From: Syntrophales bacterium
GTDB taxonomy: Bacteria; Desulfobacterota; Syntrophia; Syntrophales; UBA8958
Assembly: GCA_023231165.1 (NCBI GenBank)
Contig: JALNVY010000149.1
Span: 1 to 6,150 of the forward strand
DNA: 6,150 nucleotides
Direction of reading: 5' to 3'
Each line of letters starts with the position of its first letter. Positions within the stretch are counted from its first letter, which is position 1. A program made the translations under genes and the position numbers. Of the stretch, positions 1-6,150 are shown piece by piece. The notes beneath the pieces were generated by a model. That model was given only the letters and a program-made list of their open reading frames with translations. It searched no databases and was not told where the DNA came from.

Positions 1-62
1 CACTGGACTTAGGATCCAGCCCGCGCAAGCGGATAGGGGTTCAAGTCCCCTCTCTCGCACCA
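1..62 (+). tRNA. tRNA-Leu(UAG), 5'-truncated by the window edge
   Basis: This is the 3' part of a leucine tRNA that reads CUN codons. Visible parts are an anticodon stem CTGGA/TCCAG (3-7 and 15-19) closing the loop CTTAGGA, with anticodon TAG at 10-12. A long class II variable arm follows (stem CCGC/GCGG, 21-24 and 29-32). The T arm is AGGGG-TTCAAGT-CCCCT (35-51), then the 3' acceptor strand CTCTCGC (52-58), discriminator A59, and encoded CCA (60-62). The long variable arm and A73 are as expected for tRNA-Leu. The D arm and the 5' acceptor strand lie upstream of the window, so acceptor pairing cannot be checked. No terminator follows; tig starts 48 nt later. Confidence 0.95.
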
Positions 63-94
63 AATGACCTTTCCGCGTCCAATATTAATAGGTG

Positions 95-100
95 AAGGAG
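95..100 (+). promoter_or_regulatory. Ribosome binding site of tig
   Basis: AAGGAG lies 10 nt before the GTG at 111. It decides the start: no ATG occurs in frame near the beginning, and the family's N-terminal domain begins right after this GTG. Confidence 0.85.
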
Positions 101-110
101 AACAGAACCG

Positions 111-1442
111 GTGAACGAGACAAGCCAGACAGTAAGGATTGAAGAAATAAGCCCTGTCAAGAAGAAGCTATCATTTGAAATTCCTTGGGAAGATACAAAG
201 AAAGTCCTGGACGATGTTTATCGGAAGATCAGCAAGACGGCCAAGGTGAGAGGTTTTCGCCCGGGGAAAATTCCCCGTCCCGTCTTGGAAAAATTCTATA
301 AGGACCATGCCGAAGAAGAAGCAATAACCCAACTGTTCAATCAACATTTCTGGGATGCTTTGAAGGAACATGCCATTGATCCTGTTTCCAGGCCGGAAAT
401 AGATCAGCATGGCATTGAGCCGGAAAAGGCCTTTGCCTTTAGCGCCACTGTGGAAATTGAACCGGTCTTCGATCCGGAAGGGTATGTCGGTCTGGAAATT
501 GACCGGGAAGAAGTAGAAGTGACAGATGCCGATATGGAGGCTAAGTTAAAGGAACTACAGGAGATGTACAGCACCATGGAGGAGATCTCTGATGATTCCG
601 AGGTTGATTCGGGAAAGTATGTAGTCATCGATTTTCAGGGTGCCGTTGAGGGTCAGTCGCTGAAGGAACTCAAGGCCGATGATTATCTTCTGGAGATTGG
701 ATCACAGACTTTTATCACTGGATTTGAGGACCAGCTTCTGGGCATGAAAAAGGGAAAAACCAGGGAGGTTACCGTTAAATTCCCCGATGATTATCACCAT
801 AAGGACATCGCCGGCAAGGACGCGATTTTTACCGTGGCCCTCAAGAATATCAAAGAGAAACAAATACCTGAGATCAATGAGGAATTTGTAAAAAATTTTG
901 AACAGTACAACACCCTGAAGGAATTACGGGATGATCTCTGCAAGGATATTGAATCACAGAAGCAGGAACAGGCCGATGGAAACATGAGTATGGCGATGAT
1001 GGAGAAGCTTATTGAGAAGAACCCCATCGTGGCCCCTGATTCCCTCGTTGAGAGGCAGATTCACTCGATGATGGCAGATACCAGATGGCGGATGTCCATG
1101 CAGGGAATTGATGCGGACAAAGCGGCAAAAATTCTTCCCCAGTATCACGATCTATATAAGAGTGATGCAACCCGGATCGTTCAGACGTTGTTGCTGATGA
1201 AAAGGATCGGCGAAAAAGAGAATATCTCCGTGAGCGATGAAGAACTGAATGAACATATAAGAGAGCTTGCCGAGAAACGTGGCCAGAGCTATGAGACCTT
1301 CCTGGCAACGCTTGCCAAGGACGACCTGATGGAAAGCATCCGGTCTGAACTGGCCAACAAGAAGGTCATGGATTTTATCAAGGAGAAGGCCACGATAAGC
1401 ATAGTTAAGAAAGAATCCGTAGCGACACAGGAGGTAAGTTAA
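111..1442 (+). CDS. tig: Trigger factor, ribosome-associated chaperone and peptidyl-prolyl isomerase
   Basis: Trigger factor docks at the ribosome exit tunnel, shields nascent chains in the cytoplasm and can isomerise prolyl bonds. The 443-aa product is close to the usual length (about 430-450). Three family domains are seen in order. The N-terminal ribosome-binding domain (about 1-120) carries the signature GFRPGKIP at 48-55, which contacts the ribosome in known homologues. An FKBP-type PPIase domain (about 165-250) includes TGFEDQLLGM with Phe205 at the expected active-site position. A helical C-terminal chaperone domain (about 255-430) is rich in Glu and Lys. The start is GTG with a well placed AAGGAG. 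The last codons contain the clpP ribosome binding site, and the TAA touches the clpP ATG, so the two are very likely translated in a coupled way. No truncation or frameshift is visible. Confidence 0.98.
   Translation: MNETSQTVRIEEISPVKKKLSFEIPWEDTKKVLDDVYRKISKTAKVRGFRPGKIPRPVLEKFYKDHAEEEAITQLFNQHFWDALKEHAIDPVSRPEIDQHGIEPEKAFAFSATVEIEPVFDPEGYVGLEIDREEVEVTDADMEAKLKELQEMYSTMEEISDDSEVDSGKYVVIDFQGAVEGQSLKELKADDYLLEIGSQTFITGFEDQLLGMKKGKTREVTVKFPDDYHHKDIAGKDAIFTVALKNIKEKQIPEINEEFVKNFEQYNTLKELRDDLCKDIESQKQEQADGNMSMAMMEKLIEKNPIVAPDSLVERQIHSMMADTRWRMSMQGIDADKAAKILPQYHDLYKSDATRIVQTLLLMKRIGEKENISVSDEELNEHIRELAEKRGQSYETFLATLAKDDLMESIRSELANKKVMDFIKEKATISIVKKESVATQEVS
1429..1435 (+). promoter_or_regulatory. 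Ribosome binding site of clpP, inside the tig 3' end
   Basis: AGGAGGT is a near-perfect Shine-Dalgarno sequence 7 nt before the clpP ATG. It lies entirely within the last codons of tig (Gln-Glu-Val), so ribosomes finishing tig pass over it. Confidence 0.9.
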
Positions 1443-2027
1443 ATGCCCCTGATTCCAATGGTAGTTGAGCAGGATGGCCGGGGAGAGCGGGCCTTTGACA
1501 TTTACTCGCGGCTTCTGAAGGATCGCATCATATTCCTGGGAACGGCTGTTGATGATAATGTTGCCAATCTGATCATCGCCCAGATGCTCTATCTGGAGTC
1601 GGAAGACCCGGATAAGGAGATCTTCCTATATCTTAACAGCCCCGGCGGTCATGTCAGTTCCGGATTGGCCATTTATGATACCATGCAATATATAAGACCA
1701 GCGGTCAGTACCTTCTGTATGGGACAGGCTGCCAGCATGGGAGCACTGTTACTGGCGGCAGGGGCCAAAGGAAAACGCTATGCCTTACCCCATGCGCGTA
1801 TACTGATCCATCAGCCCCTCGGAGGATTCCAGGGACAGGCCACGGACATTGCTATTCAGGCCCGGGAGATCCTGAGATTGAAAGATGAACTGAACCAGAT
1901 ATTGGCAAAAATGACAAATCAGCCGCTGGAAAAAATTCAGGCGGATACGGAGCGGGACTATTTCATGGACGGTCAGCAGGCGAAAGATTATGGGATTATC
2001 GATGTTATCATCGATAAACGGCAATGA
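1443..2027 (+). CDS. clpP: ATP-dependent Clp protease proteolytic subunit ClpP
   Basis: ClpP is the self-compartmentalising serine peptidase that forms two stacked heptameric rings and degrades proteins fed in by ClpX (or ClpA/ClpC). The 194-aa product is of normal length. The catalytic triad is visible: Ser98 in GQAASMGALL, His123 in LIHQPLGG, and Asp172 in ERDYFMDG. The numbering matches short-leader ClpP proteins such as that of Bacillus subtilis, so there is no long N-terminal propeptide like the one in Escherichia coli. The oxyanion-loop sequence NSPGGHVSSG (65-74) and the handle-helix region QGQATDIAIQAREIL are also present. The start ATG follows the tig stop directly, and clpX begins 26 nt downstream, which fits joint production of peptidase and unfoldase. 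A 9-bp inverted repeat lies in the final codons. Confidence 0.99.
   Translation: MPLIPMVVEQDGRGERAFDIYSRLLKDRIIFLGTAVDDNVANLIIAQMLYLESEDPDKEIFLYLNSPGGHVSSGLAIYDTMQYIRPAVSTFCMGQAASMGALLLAAGAKGKRYALPHARILIHQPLGGFQGQATDIAIQAREILRLKDELNQILAKMTNQPLEKIQADTERDYFMDGQQAKDYGIIDVIIDKRQ
1996..2017 (+). repeat. Perfect inverted repeat (hairpin) at the clpP 3' end
   Basis: TTATCGATG (1996-2004) and CATCGATAA (2009-2017) are exact reverse complements separated by the 4-nt loop TTAT. The hairpin ends 7 nt before the clpP stop codon. No T-run follows, so it is not an intrinsic terminator. It encodes part of the repetitive peptide IIDVIID, so coding may explain some of the symmetry. Confidence 0.7.
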
Positions 2028-2037
2028 TACGGAGATC

Positions 2038-2044
2038 AAGAGGT
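2038..2044 (+). promoter_or_regulatory. Ribosome binding site of clpX
   Basis: AAGAGGT lies about 9 nt before the ATG at 2054, in the clpP-clpX gap. It supports this start, which places the zinc-finger cysteines at the usual distance from the N-terminus. Confidence 0.65.
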
Positions 2045-2053
2045 TATAAATAA

Positions 2054-3319
2054 ATGGTCAGAAAAGGAAGAGAAGCGCAGGGAGGGGGACAGGGGCTCCT
2101 GTATTGTTCTTTCTGCGGCAAGAACCAGAACGAAGTACGAAAGCTCGTTGCCGGTCCCACTGCCTATATATGCGACGAATGTATTGAACTATGCCGATCC
2201 ATTGTCCACGAGGATAATGATACGACGGCAGCGGTGGAAAAGACCAAGGGAACTCCTAAACCGAAGGAGATCAAGAAATTCCTGGACTCCTACGTGATTG
2301 GTCAGGAGAAGACCAAAAAAGTCCTATCCGTAGCGGTTTACAATCATTACAAACGCCTGTTCCGTCCGGCAGATATGGATGGTGTGGAAATTCAGAAGAG
2401 TAATGTCCTTCTCATCGGTCCCACCGGCTCGGGGAAGACGCTGTTAGCGAAAACATTGGCGAAAATGCTCAATGTCCCCTTTACCATTGCCGATGCAACG
2501 ACCCTTACGGAGGCTGGTTATGTGGGAGAGGATGTAGAAAACATAATCCTGGCGCTTCTCCAGAACGCCGATTATGATGTGGAACGGGCCTCGAAAGGGA
2601 TTGTTTATATTGATGAGATTGATAAAATCGCCAAAAAGTCAGGAAATCCATCGATTACACGGGATGTATCCGGCGAGGGGGTACAACAGGCCCTCCTGAA
2701 AATCATCGAGGGTACCTTGGCGAACATTCCGCCCAAGGGGGGCAGAAAGCATCCCCAGCAGGAATTTATCCAGGTGGATACAACTAATATCCTCTTTATC
2801 TGCGGTGGGGCCTTCAATGTCCTCGAGGATATTATCGCCAAAAGGGTTGGTTTCAGTAATATGGGCTTCGGGGCGGAAATACGAAGCAAACAGGAAAAGA
2901 AGGTCGGAGAATTACTGACGGAAGTGCAACCGGAAGATTTATTGAAATTTGGCCTGATACCCGAATTTATCGGTCGACTTCCCGTAATCGCCACTCTTAA
3001 TGAACTTGATGAAAACGATATGGTGCGCATCCTCAGCGAACCACGGGATTCAATCATCAAGCAGTACAAAAAACTTTTCGAGCTTGAGAATGTCAAGCTT
3101 AAATTTACAGATGGCGCCCTGAGGGCGGTTGCGAAGCTTGCTACGGAAAGAAAAACAGGAGCGAGGGGTCTACGCTCGATCCTGGAAAATACGATGCTGG
3201 AAATCATGTATGAACTTCCCTCCCGCCGTGACATGCGCGAATGTGTCATCAGTGAGGACGTCGTTATGAACAGGGAAAATCCCATTTTGATATTTGAATC
3301 GGCCTCGGAAACTGCTTAA
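2054..3319 (+). CDS. clpX: ATP-dependent Clp protease ATP-binding subunit ClpX
   Basis: ClpX is the hexameric AAA+ unfoldase that recognises tagged or regulatory substrates and translocates them into ClpP. The 421-aa product is of normal length. An N-terminal zinc-binding dimerisation domain has Cys18/Cys21 and Cys40/Cys43 (two CX2C pairs). The AAA+ module shows Walker A GPTGSGKT (122-129), pore-1 loop GYVG (155-158), Walker B with Asp187-Glu188, pore-2 region SGEGV (206-210), RKH loop (231-233), arginine finger Arg308 in FIGRLP, and sensor 2 Arg371 in GARGLRS. The loop that docks into ClpP reads MGF (270-272), where Ile/Leu/Val-Gly-Phe is usual. The neighbouring clpP supplies the partner. 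No broken motif is seen, so function as a ClpXP unfoldase is very likely. Confidence 0.99.
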   Translation: MVRKGREAQGGGQGLLYCSFCGKNQNEVRKLVAGPTAYICDECIELCRSIVHEDNDTTAAVEKTKGTPKPKEIKKFLDSYVIGQEKTKKVLSVAVYNHYKRLFRPADMDGVEIQKSNVLLIGPTGSGKTLLAKTLAKMLNVPFTIADATTLTEAGYVGEDVENIILALLQNADYDVERASKGIVYIDEIDKIAKKSGNPSITRDVSGEGVQQALLKIIEGTLANIPPKGGRKHPQQEFIQVDTTNILFICGGAFNVLEDIIAKRVGFSNMGFGAEIRSKQEKKVGELLTEVQPEDLLKFGLIPEFIGRLPVIATLNELDENDMVRILSEPRDSIIKQYKKLFELENVKLKFTDGALRAVAKLATERKTGARGLRSILENTMLEIMYELPSRRDMRECVISEDVVMNRENPILIFESASETA

Positions 3320-3322
3320 TAT
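3294..3322 (+). promoter_or_regulatory. Weak candidate promoter for lon
   Basis: TTGAAT (3294-3299) and TAATAT (3317-3322), spaced by 17 nt, each match the sigma-70 consensus at 4 of 6 positions. It overlaps the clpX 3' end and would give a leader of roughly 25 nt before lon. AT-rich junctions produce such matches by chance, so this is tentative. Confidence 0.3.
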
Positions 3323-3334
3323 CTATATTACTTC

Positions 3335-3340
3335 AAGGAA
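3335..3340 (+). promoter_or_regulatory. Ribosome binding site of lon, long spacing
   Basis: AAGGAA lies 13 nt before the ATG at 3354, longer than the 5-10 nt typical of strong sites, with an A/T-only stretch just before the start. No better in-frame start is seen nearby. The N-domain begins some 16 residues in, so this ATG is the natural choice. Confidence 0.6.
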
Positions 3341-3353
3341 AAGATAAATATAT

Positions 3354-5795
3354 ATGTTTGATTTTATTAAAGATAATAAGAAAGATGAAATCACGGACAT
3401 GCCCTTGCTGCCCTTGCGGGATGTGGTCGTGTTCCCCCACATGATCGTTCCCCTGTTTGTGGGAAGGGACAAATCGATTGCTGCCCTTGAGTCGGCCATG
3501 AAATATGAGAAGAGTATCTTCATGGTGGCCCAGAAAAGTGCCCAGAAGGATGAACCGTCCGAAAACGATATATATCGAATTGGGACCATAGGCATCATCA
3601 TCCAGCTTCTCCGGCTTCCCGACGGGACAGTGAAGGTCCTCGTAGAGGGAAAGAAGAGAGGAATTATCAAGGAATACATCTCTATGGAAGATTTTTTCAC
3701 CGTTAAGGTCGAGGAGATCGAAGAGGGGGAGGAAGGGGATCGAGTTAAGGCCGAGGCGCTTATCAGAAGCCTCAATGAGGCCTTTGAATCCTACGTCAAG
3801 CTGAGTAAGAAGGTTCATGTGGAAATGGTCAACACGATTTCCTCCATCGAAAGCCCGTCCAAGCTGGCAGATGTCATCGTATCTCATGTGAACGTTAAAC
3901 TCGAAGAAAAACAGCGGATTCTTGAGATAATCAGTGTTCCAGAGCGATTGGAAGCCGTCTATGAAATGCTCTTGGGAGAGATTGAAATCCTCCAGGTTGA
4001 GGAGAAAATCAAGCGCCGCGTCAAGAAACAGATGGAAAAGACACAGAAGGATTACTATCTTAACGAGCAGATGCGGGCTATCCAGAAGGAGATGGGGGAA
4101 AAAGACGATTTAAAAAGTGAAATTGCCGATCTGGAAAAGAGATTAAAACAGAAGAAACTCTCCGAAGAGGCCCAGAAAAAGGTTAAGGCGGAGATCAAGA
4201 AGATGCATATGATGGCCCCCATGTCGGCGGAGGCCACGGTGGTTAGAAACTATATTGACTGGCTCCTCGATTTACCCTGGTACGAAAAGACGGAGAACAA
4301 GCATACCCTCAAGGAGTCCGAGGCGATACTCGAAGAGGATCACTTTGGACTGAAACAGGTCAAGGAAAGGATCATTGAATATCTGGCTGTCCAGAGCCTG
4401 GTCAAGAAAAATAAAGGCTCGATTCTCTGTCTTGTTGGTCCGCCGGGGGTAGGGAAAACCTCCGTCGCTAAATCTGTTGCCCGGGCCACGAACAGGAAAT
4501 TTGTTCGTTTCTCTCTGGGCGGCGTTCGGGATGAGGCGGAGATCCGGGGGCACAGAAGAACCTATATCGGCGCTTTGCCCGGGAAAATTGTTCAGTTGAT
4601 GAAAAAGGCCGGATCGAATAACCCCGTCTTTTGTCTTGATGAGGTAGACAAGCTGAGTTCTGACTTCCGAGGCGATCCCTCGTCGGCCCTTCTGGAGGTT
4701 CTCGATCCCGAGCAGAATAATGCCTTTAATGACAATTATTTAGAGGTTGATTACGATTTGTCGGACGTTATGTTCATTACGACGGCCAATATCCTGCAGA
4801 CTATTCCGGCGCCCCTGCAGGACCGGATGGAAGTCATCCGTATTGCCGGCTATACGGAACCGGAAAAGCTCAATATCGCCAAGAAGTTCCTCGTTGCGAA
4901 GGAGATGGAGGCCAACGGCCTTACGGAAAAGAATGTTGCTTTTTCCGATGGAGCAATCCTCACCATTATCAGGCAGTATACCCGGGAAGCAGGGGTGCGG
5001 AATATAGAGAGGGAGATTGCCTCGATCTGCAGGAAAATAGCCCGCAAGATCGTTTCGGAAGGTATTCAGGACCAGATCAAGGTAAGCTCAAAGGCGGTGC
5101 CTAAATATCTGGGGGTGCCAAAGTTCCGCCACGGTGAAACAGAGGGTAAAGATCAGATCGGATTGTCAACGGGACTGGCGTGGACGGAGGTAGGCGGCGA
5201 ACTCCTGGTGATTGAAGCGACCATCATGAAGGGAACGGGAAAGATGGTCATGACGGGAAAGCTTGGCGATGTCATGCAGGAATCCGTGCAGGCGGCCCTG
5301 ACCTATGTTCGTTCCCGAGCGGATGAGTTCGGCTTGCCGGAGCATTATTATAAAGAGACTGATGTTCATGTCCATGTACCGGAAGGGGCCATACCCAAAG
5401 ATGGGCCATCGGCAGGGATAGCCATGGTTACCGCCATTGCTTCTGCATACATGAAGAAAAAGGTGCGGGGTGATTTGGCCATGACTGGGGAGATAACCCT
5501 CCGGGGAAGGATATTGCCAATCGGCGGGTTAAAGGAAAAACTGCTCGCGGCTCACCGGGGGAATATCAAAACAGTAATTATTCCCAAGGACAACGAAAAG
5601 GATCTTGCCGAGGTCCCGGCAAATGTCATCAAGGCCCTGAAGATTATTCCTGCGGAACACATGGATGAGGTTCTGGCGGTGGCGTTTGTCCTGGAAGACA
5701 AGATCGAGAAAGAAATAGTTGCGGCGGAGAAACAGAAAGATGAAACTTCATCTATGCCGCCCATAAGCACTGTCCGGGCGCCCATGAATGCTTGA
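3354..5795 (+). CDS. lon: Lon protease, ATP-dependent serine peptidase
   Basis: Lon is a cytoplasmic homohexamer carrying unfoldase and peptidase in one chain. It degrades misfolded proteins and short-lived regulators. The 813-aa product is slightly longer than the E. coli protein (784). The N-terminal substrate-binding domain starts at MPLLPLRDVVVFPHM (about 16-205). A charged coiled-coil region contains YYLNEQMRAIQKEMG (from 234), with LPW at 307-309. The AAA+ module has Walker A GPPGVGKT (362-369), an aromatic pore loop in TYIGALPGK, Walker B Asp429-Glu430, sensor 1 in FITTAN, and GVRNIEREI near sensor 2. The protease domain (about 595-785) has the catalytic dyad Ser686 in DGPSAG and Lys729 in GGLKEK, 43 residues apart as in E. 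coli. About 30 extra C-terminal residues form a charged then Pro/Ser-rich tail. This is LonA type, with no membrane segment. No hupB-like gene follows; a tRNA does. Confidence 0.99.
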   Translation: MFDFIKDNKKDEITDMPLLPLRDVVVFPHMIVPLFVGRDKSIAALESAMKYEKSIFMVAQKSAQKDEPSENDIYRIGTIGIIIQLLRLPDGTVKVLVEGKKRGIIKEYISMEDFFTVKVEEIEEGEEGDRVKAEALIRSLNEAFESYVKLSKKVHVEMVNTISSIESPSKLADVIVSHVNVKLEEKQRILEIISVPERLEAVYEMLLGEIEILQVEEKIKRRVKKQMEKTQKDYYLNEQMRAIQKEMGEKDDLKSEIADLEKRLKQKKLSEEAQKKVKAEIKKMHMMAPMSAEATVVRNYIDWLLDLPWYEKTENKHTLKESEAILEEDHFGLKQVKERIIEYLAVQSLVKKNKGSILCLVGPPGVGKTSVAKSVARATNRKFVRFSLGGVRDEAEIRGHRRTYIGALPGKIVQLMKKAGSNNPVFCLDEVDKLSSDFRGDPSSALLEVLDPEQNNAFNDNYLEVDYDLSDVMFITTANILQTIPAPLQDRMEVIRIAGYTEPEKLNIAKKFLVAKEMEANGLTEKNVAFSDGAILTIIRQYTREAGVRNIEREIASICRKIARKIVSEGIQDQIKVSSKAVPKYLGVPKFRHGETEGKDQIGLSTGLAWTEVGGELLVIEATIMKGTGKMVMTGKLGDVMQESVQAALTYVRSRADEFGLPEHYYKETDVHVHVPEGAIPKDGPSAGIAMVTAIASAYMKKKVRGDLAMTGEITLRGRILPIGGLKEKLLAAHRGNIKTVIIPKDNEKDLAEVPANVIKALKIIPAEHMDEVLAVAFVLEDKIEKEIVAAEKQKDETSSMPPISTVRAPMNA

Positions 5796-5813
5796 AATCG
5801 AGTTCTTTTTTGC

Positions 5814-5842
5814 TTGACAAGCCTGCTCATTGCTGATAGCTT
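5814..5842 (+). promoter_or_regulatory. Promoter of the tRNA-Val/tRNA-Asp unit
   Basis: A perfect -35 box TTGACA (5814-5819) is followed after 17 nt by TAGCTT (5837-5842), which keeps the key T, A and final T of the -10 box. A start near 5849 would leave a leader of about 20 nt before the tRNA, typical of stable RNA genes. The -35 box sits inside the 11-bp palindrome GCTTG-A-CAAGC (5812-5822), and a run of T (5805-5811) lies directly upstream. Confidence 0.65.
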
Positions 5843-5868
5843 GCACACCTTGCTTATGGCGACAGTAA

Positions 5869-5944
5869 GGGCGGGTAGCTCAGCTGGGAGAGCGCCACGC
5901 TTACACCGTGGATGTCACAGGTTCGAGCCCTGTTCCGCCTACCA
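5869..5944 (+). tRNA. tRNA-Val(UAC)
   Basis: A complete 76-nt cloverleaf. The acceptor stem GGGCGGG/TCCGCCT pairs with two G-U closures. The D arm is GCTC...GAGC. The anticodon stem CCACG/CGTGG closes the loop CTTACAC, with anticodon TAC at 5902-5904. The T arm is ACAGG-TTCGAGC-CCTGT, and discriminator A5941 is followed by encoded CCA. The tRNA reads GUA and probably other GUN codons. It has its own promoter-like sequence upstream and is probably co-transcribed with the tRNA-Asp downstream. Confidence 0.98.
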
Positions 5945-5958
5945 TATAGAAAACGGAT

Positions 5959-6013
5959 GAAACCTTCGGCTGCGGCTCCAAAAAGCCAAGCTCGGCAGCG
6001 GAGACCGGGTTTC
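5959..6013 (+). other. Structured spacer between tRNA-Val and tRNA-Asp
   Basis: Three nested complementary pairs can stack into one imperfect stem: GAAACC (5959-5964) with GGTTTC (6008-6013), GCTGC (5969-5973) with GCAGC (5995-5999), and GGCT (5974-5977) with AGCC (5984-5987). Internal loops separate them. No T-run follows, so it is not a terminator. A role in processing the tRNA precursor is possible but unproven. Confidence 0.4.
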
Positions 6014-6049
6014 CATTGGTGTGAAGGGTCGCTTTGGGAAGAAAAAAAC

Positions 6050-6126
6050 GGGGTCGTAGTTAAGTTGGTTATAACGCCGGCCTGTCACGCCGGAGGGCGA
6101 GGGTTCGAGTCCCTTCGGCCCCGCCA
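6050..6126 (+). tRNA. tRNA-Asp(GUC)
   Basis: A complete 77-nt cloverleaf. The acceptor stem is GGGGTCG/CGGCCCC. The anticodon stem CCGGC/GCCGG closes the loop CTGTCAC, with anticodon GTC at 6084-6086. The T arm is GAGGG-TTCGAGT-CCCTT, and discriminator G6123 is followed by encoded CCA. G34-U35-C36 with C38 and G73 agree with known aspartate identity elements. It lies 105 nt after tRNA-Val with no clear promoter between them, so both are probably cut from one precursor. Confidence 0.98.
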
Positions 6127-6150
6127 AATACTTCAGGGGTTGGCCGATAC

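Noticed and set aside
2045..2050. TATAAA before clpX as a -10 box
   Set aside because: It lies between the ribosome binding site and the ATG, and no -35-like hexamer is found about 17 nt upstream. A start there would leave no useful leader.
2605..3285. 226-aa open frame on the minus strand inside clpX
   Set aside because: It lies wholly antisense to conserved AAA+ coding sequence. Its Ser/Arg/Leu-rich composition is typical of a reverse-frame shadow, with no recognisable domain.
3323..3887. Two overlapping minus-strand frames (150 and 184 aa) opposite the start of lon
   Set aside because: Both are antisense to the well-conserved Lon N-domain, in different frames, without a recognisable domain. 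They are best explained as shadows.
5791..5796. CTTGAA as a heat-shock (sigma-32) -35 element
   Set aside because: It overlaps the lon stop codon, and no CCCCAT-like -10 element lies 13-17 nt downstream.
5765..5811. Intrinsic terminator for lon (AAGCA/TGCTT arms, GGGCGCCC and the later T-run)
   Set aside because: The outer arms are only 5 bp with a mismatched interior, GGGCGCCC leaves almost no loop, and the T-run begins more than 10 nt after the stem.
5939..6127. 62-aa open frame on the minus strand, beginning MAGPKGLEPSPSGVTGR
   Set aside because: It is the complement of tRNA-Asp plus the spacer. This peptide is a familiar false prediction from antisense tRNA-Asp. No ribosome binding site or domain supports it.
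6127..6150. Start of a third tRNA at the window end
   Set aside because: The visible bases do not show the T8-A9-G10 pattern expected after a 7-nt acceptor strand, and the sequence ends too soon to judge.

Overview
This window is a bacterial chromosomal core locus for protein folding and quality control. It reads tRNA-Leu (3' part only) - tig - clpP - clpX - lon - tRNA-Val - tRNA-Asp, all on the + strand. Base composition and codon use look even across the four protein genes, and I see no insertion sequence, phage gene, CRISPR array or other mobile feature. The tig-clpP-clpX-lon order is widespread in Gram-negative bacteria. My best guess is a member of the former Deltaproteobacteria (Desulfobacterota-like), from the overall feel of the proteins and the flanking tRNA genes. 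That assignment is inference and cannot be confirmed without a search.

Layout: positions 1-62 are the 3' two-thirds of a tRNA-Leu(UAG). After 48 nt with no terminator comes tig (111-1442, trigger factor, GTG start). Its stop codon abuts the ATG of clpP (1443-2027, ClpP serine peptidase). A 26-nt gap, preceded by a perfect 9-bp inverted repeat inside the clpP 3' end, leads to clpX (2054-3319, AAA+ unfoldase). A 34-nt AT-rich gap, with a weak candidate promoter, leads to lon (3354-5795, Lon protease). A promoter-like TTGACA-N17-TAGCTT then precedes tRNA-Val(UAC) (5869-5944). A 105-nt spacer that can fold separates it from tRNA-Asp(GUC) (6050-6126).

How the genes work together: trigger factor binds the ribosome exit tunnel and shields nascent chains. 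ClpX recognises and unfolds tagged or damaged proteins and threads them into the ClpP chamber for degradation. Lon degrades misfolded and regulatory proteins on its own. The tight spacing suggests one transcript, possibly with read-through from the tRNA-Leu gene and an extra internal start for lon.

I found no previously undescribed system. All key catalytic motifs are intact. The observations worth a second look are small: the clpP-end hairpin, a Met in place of the usual Ile/Leu/Val in the ClpX loop that docks on ClpP, the structured tRNA spacer, a palindrome over the tRNA-Val -35 box, and the tRNA-to-tig junction.
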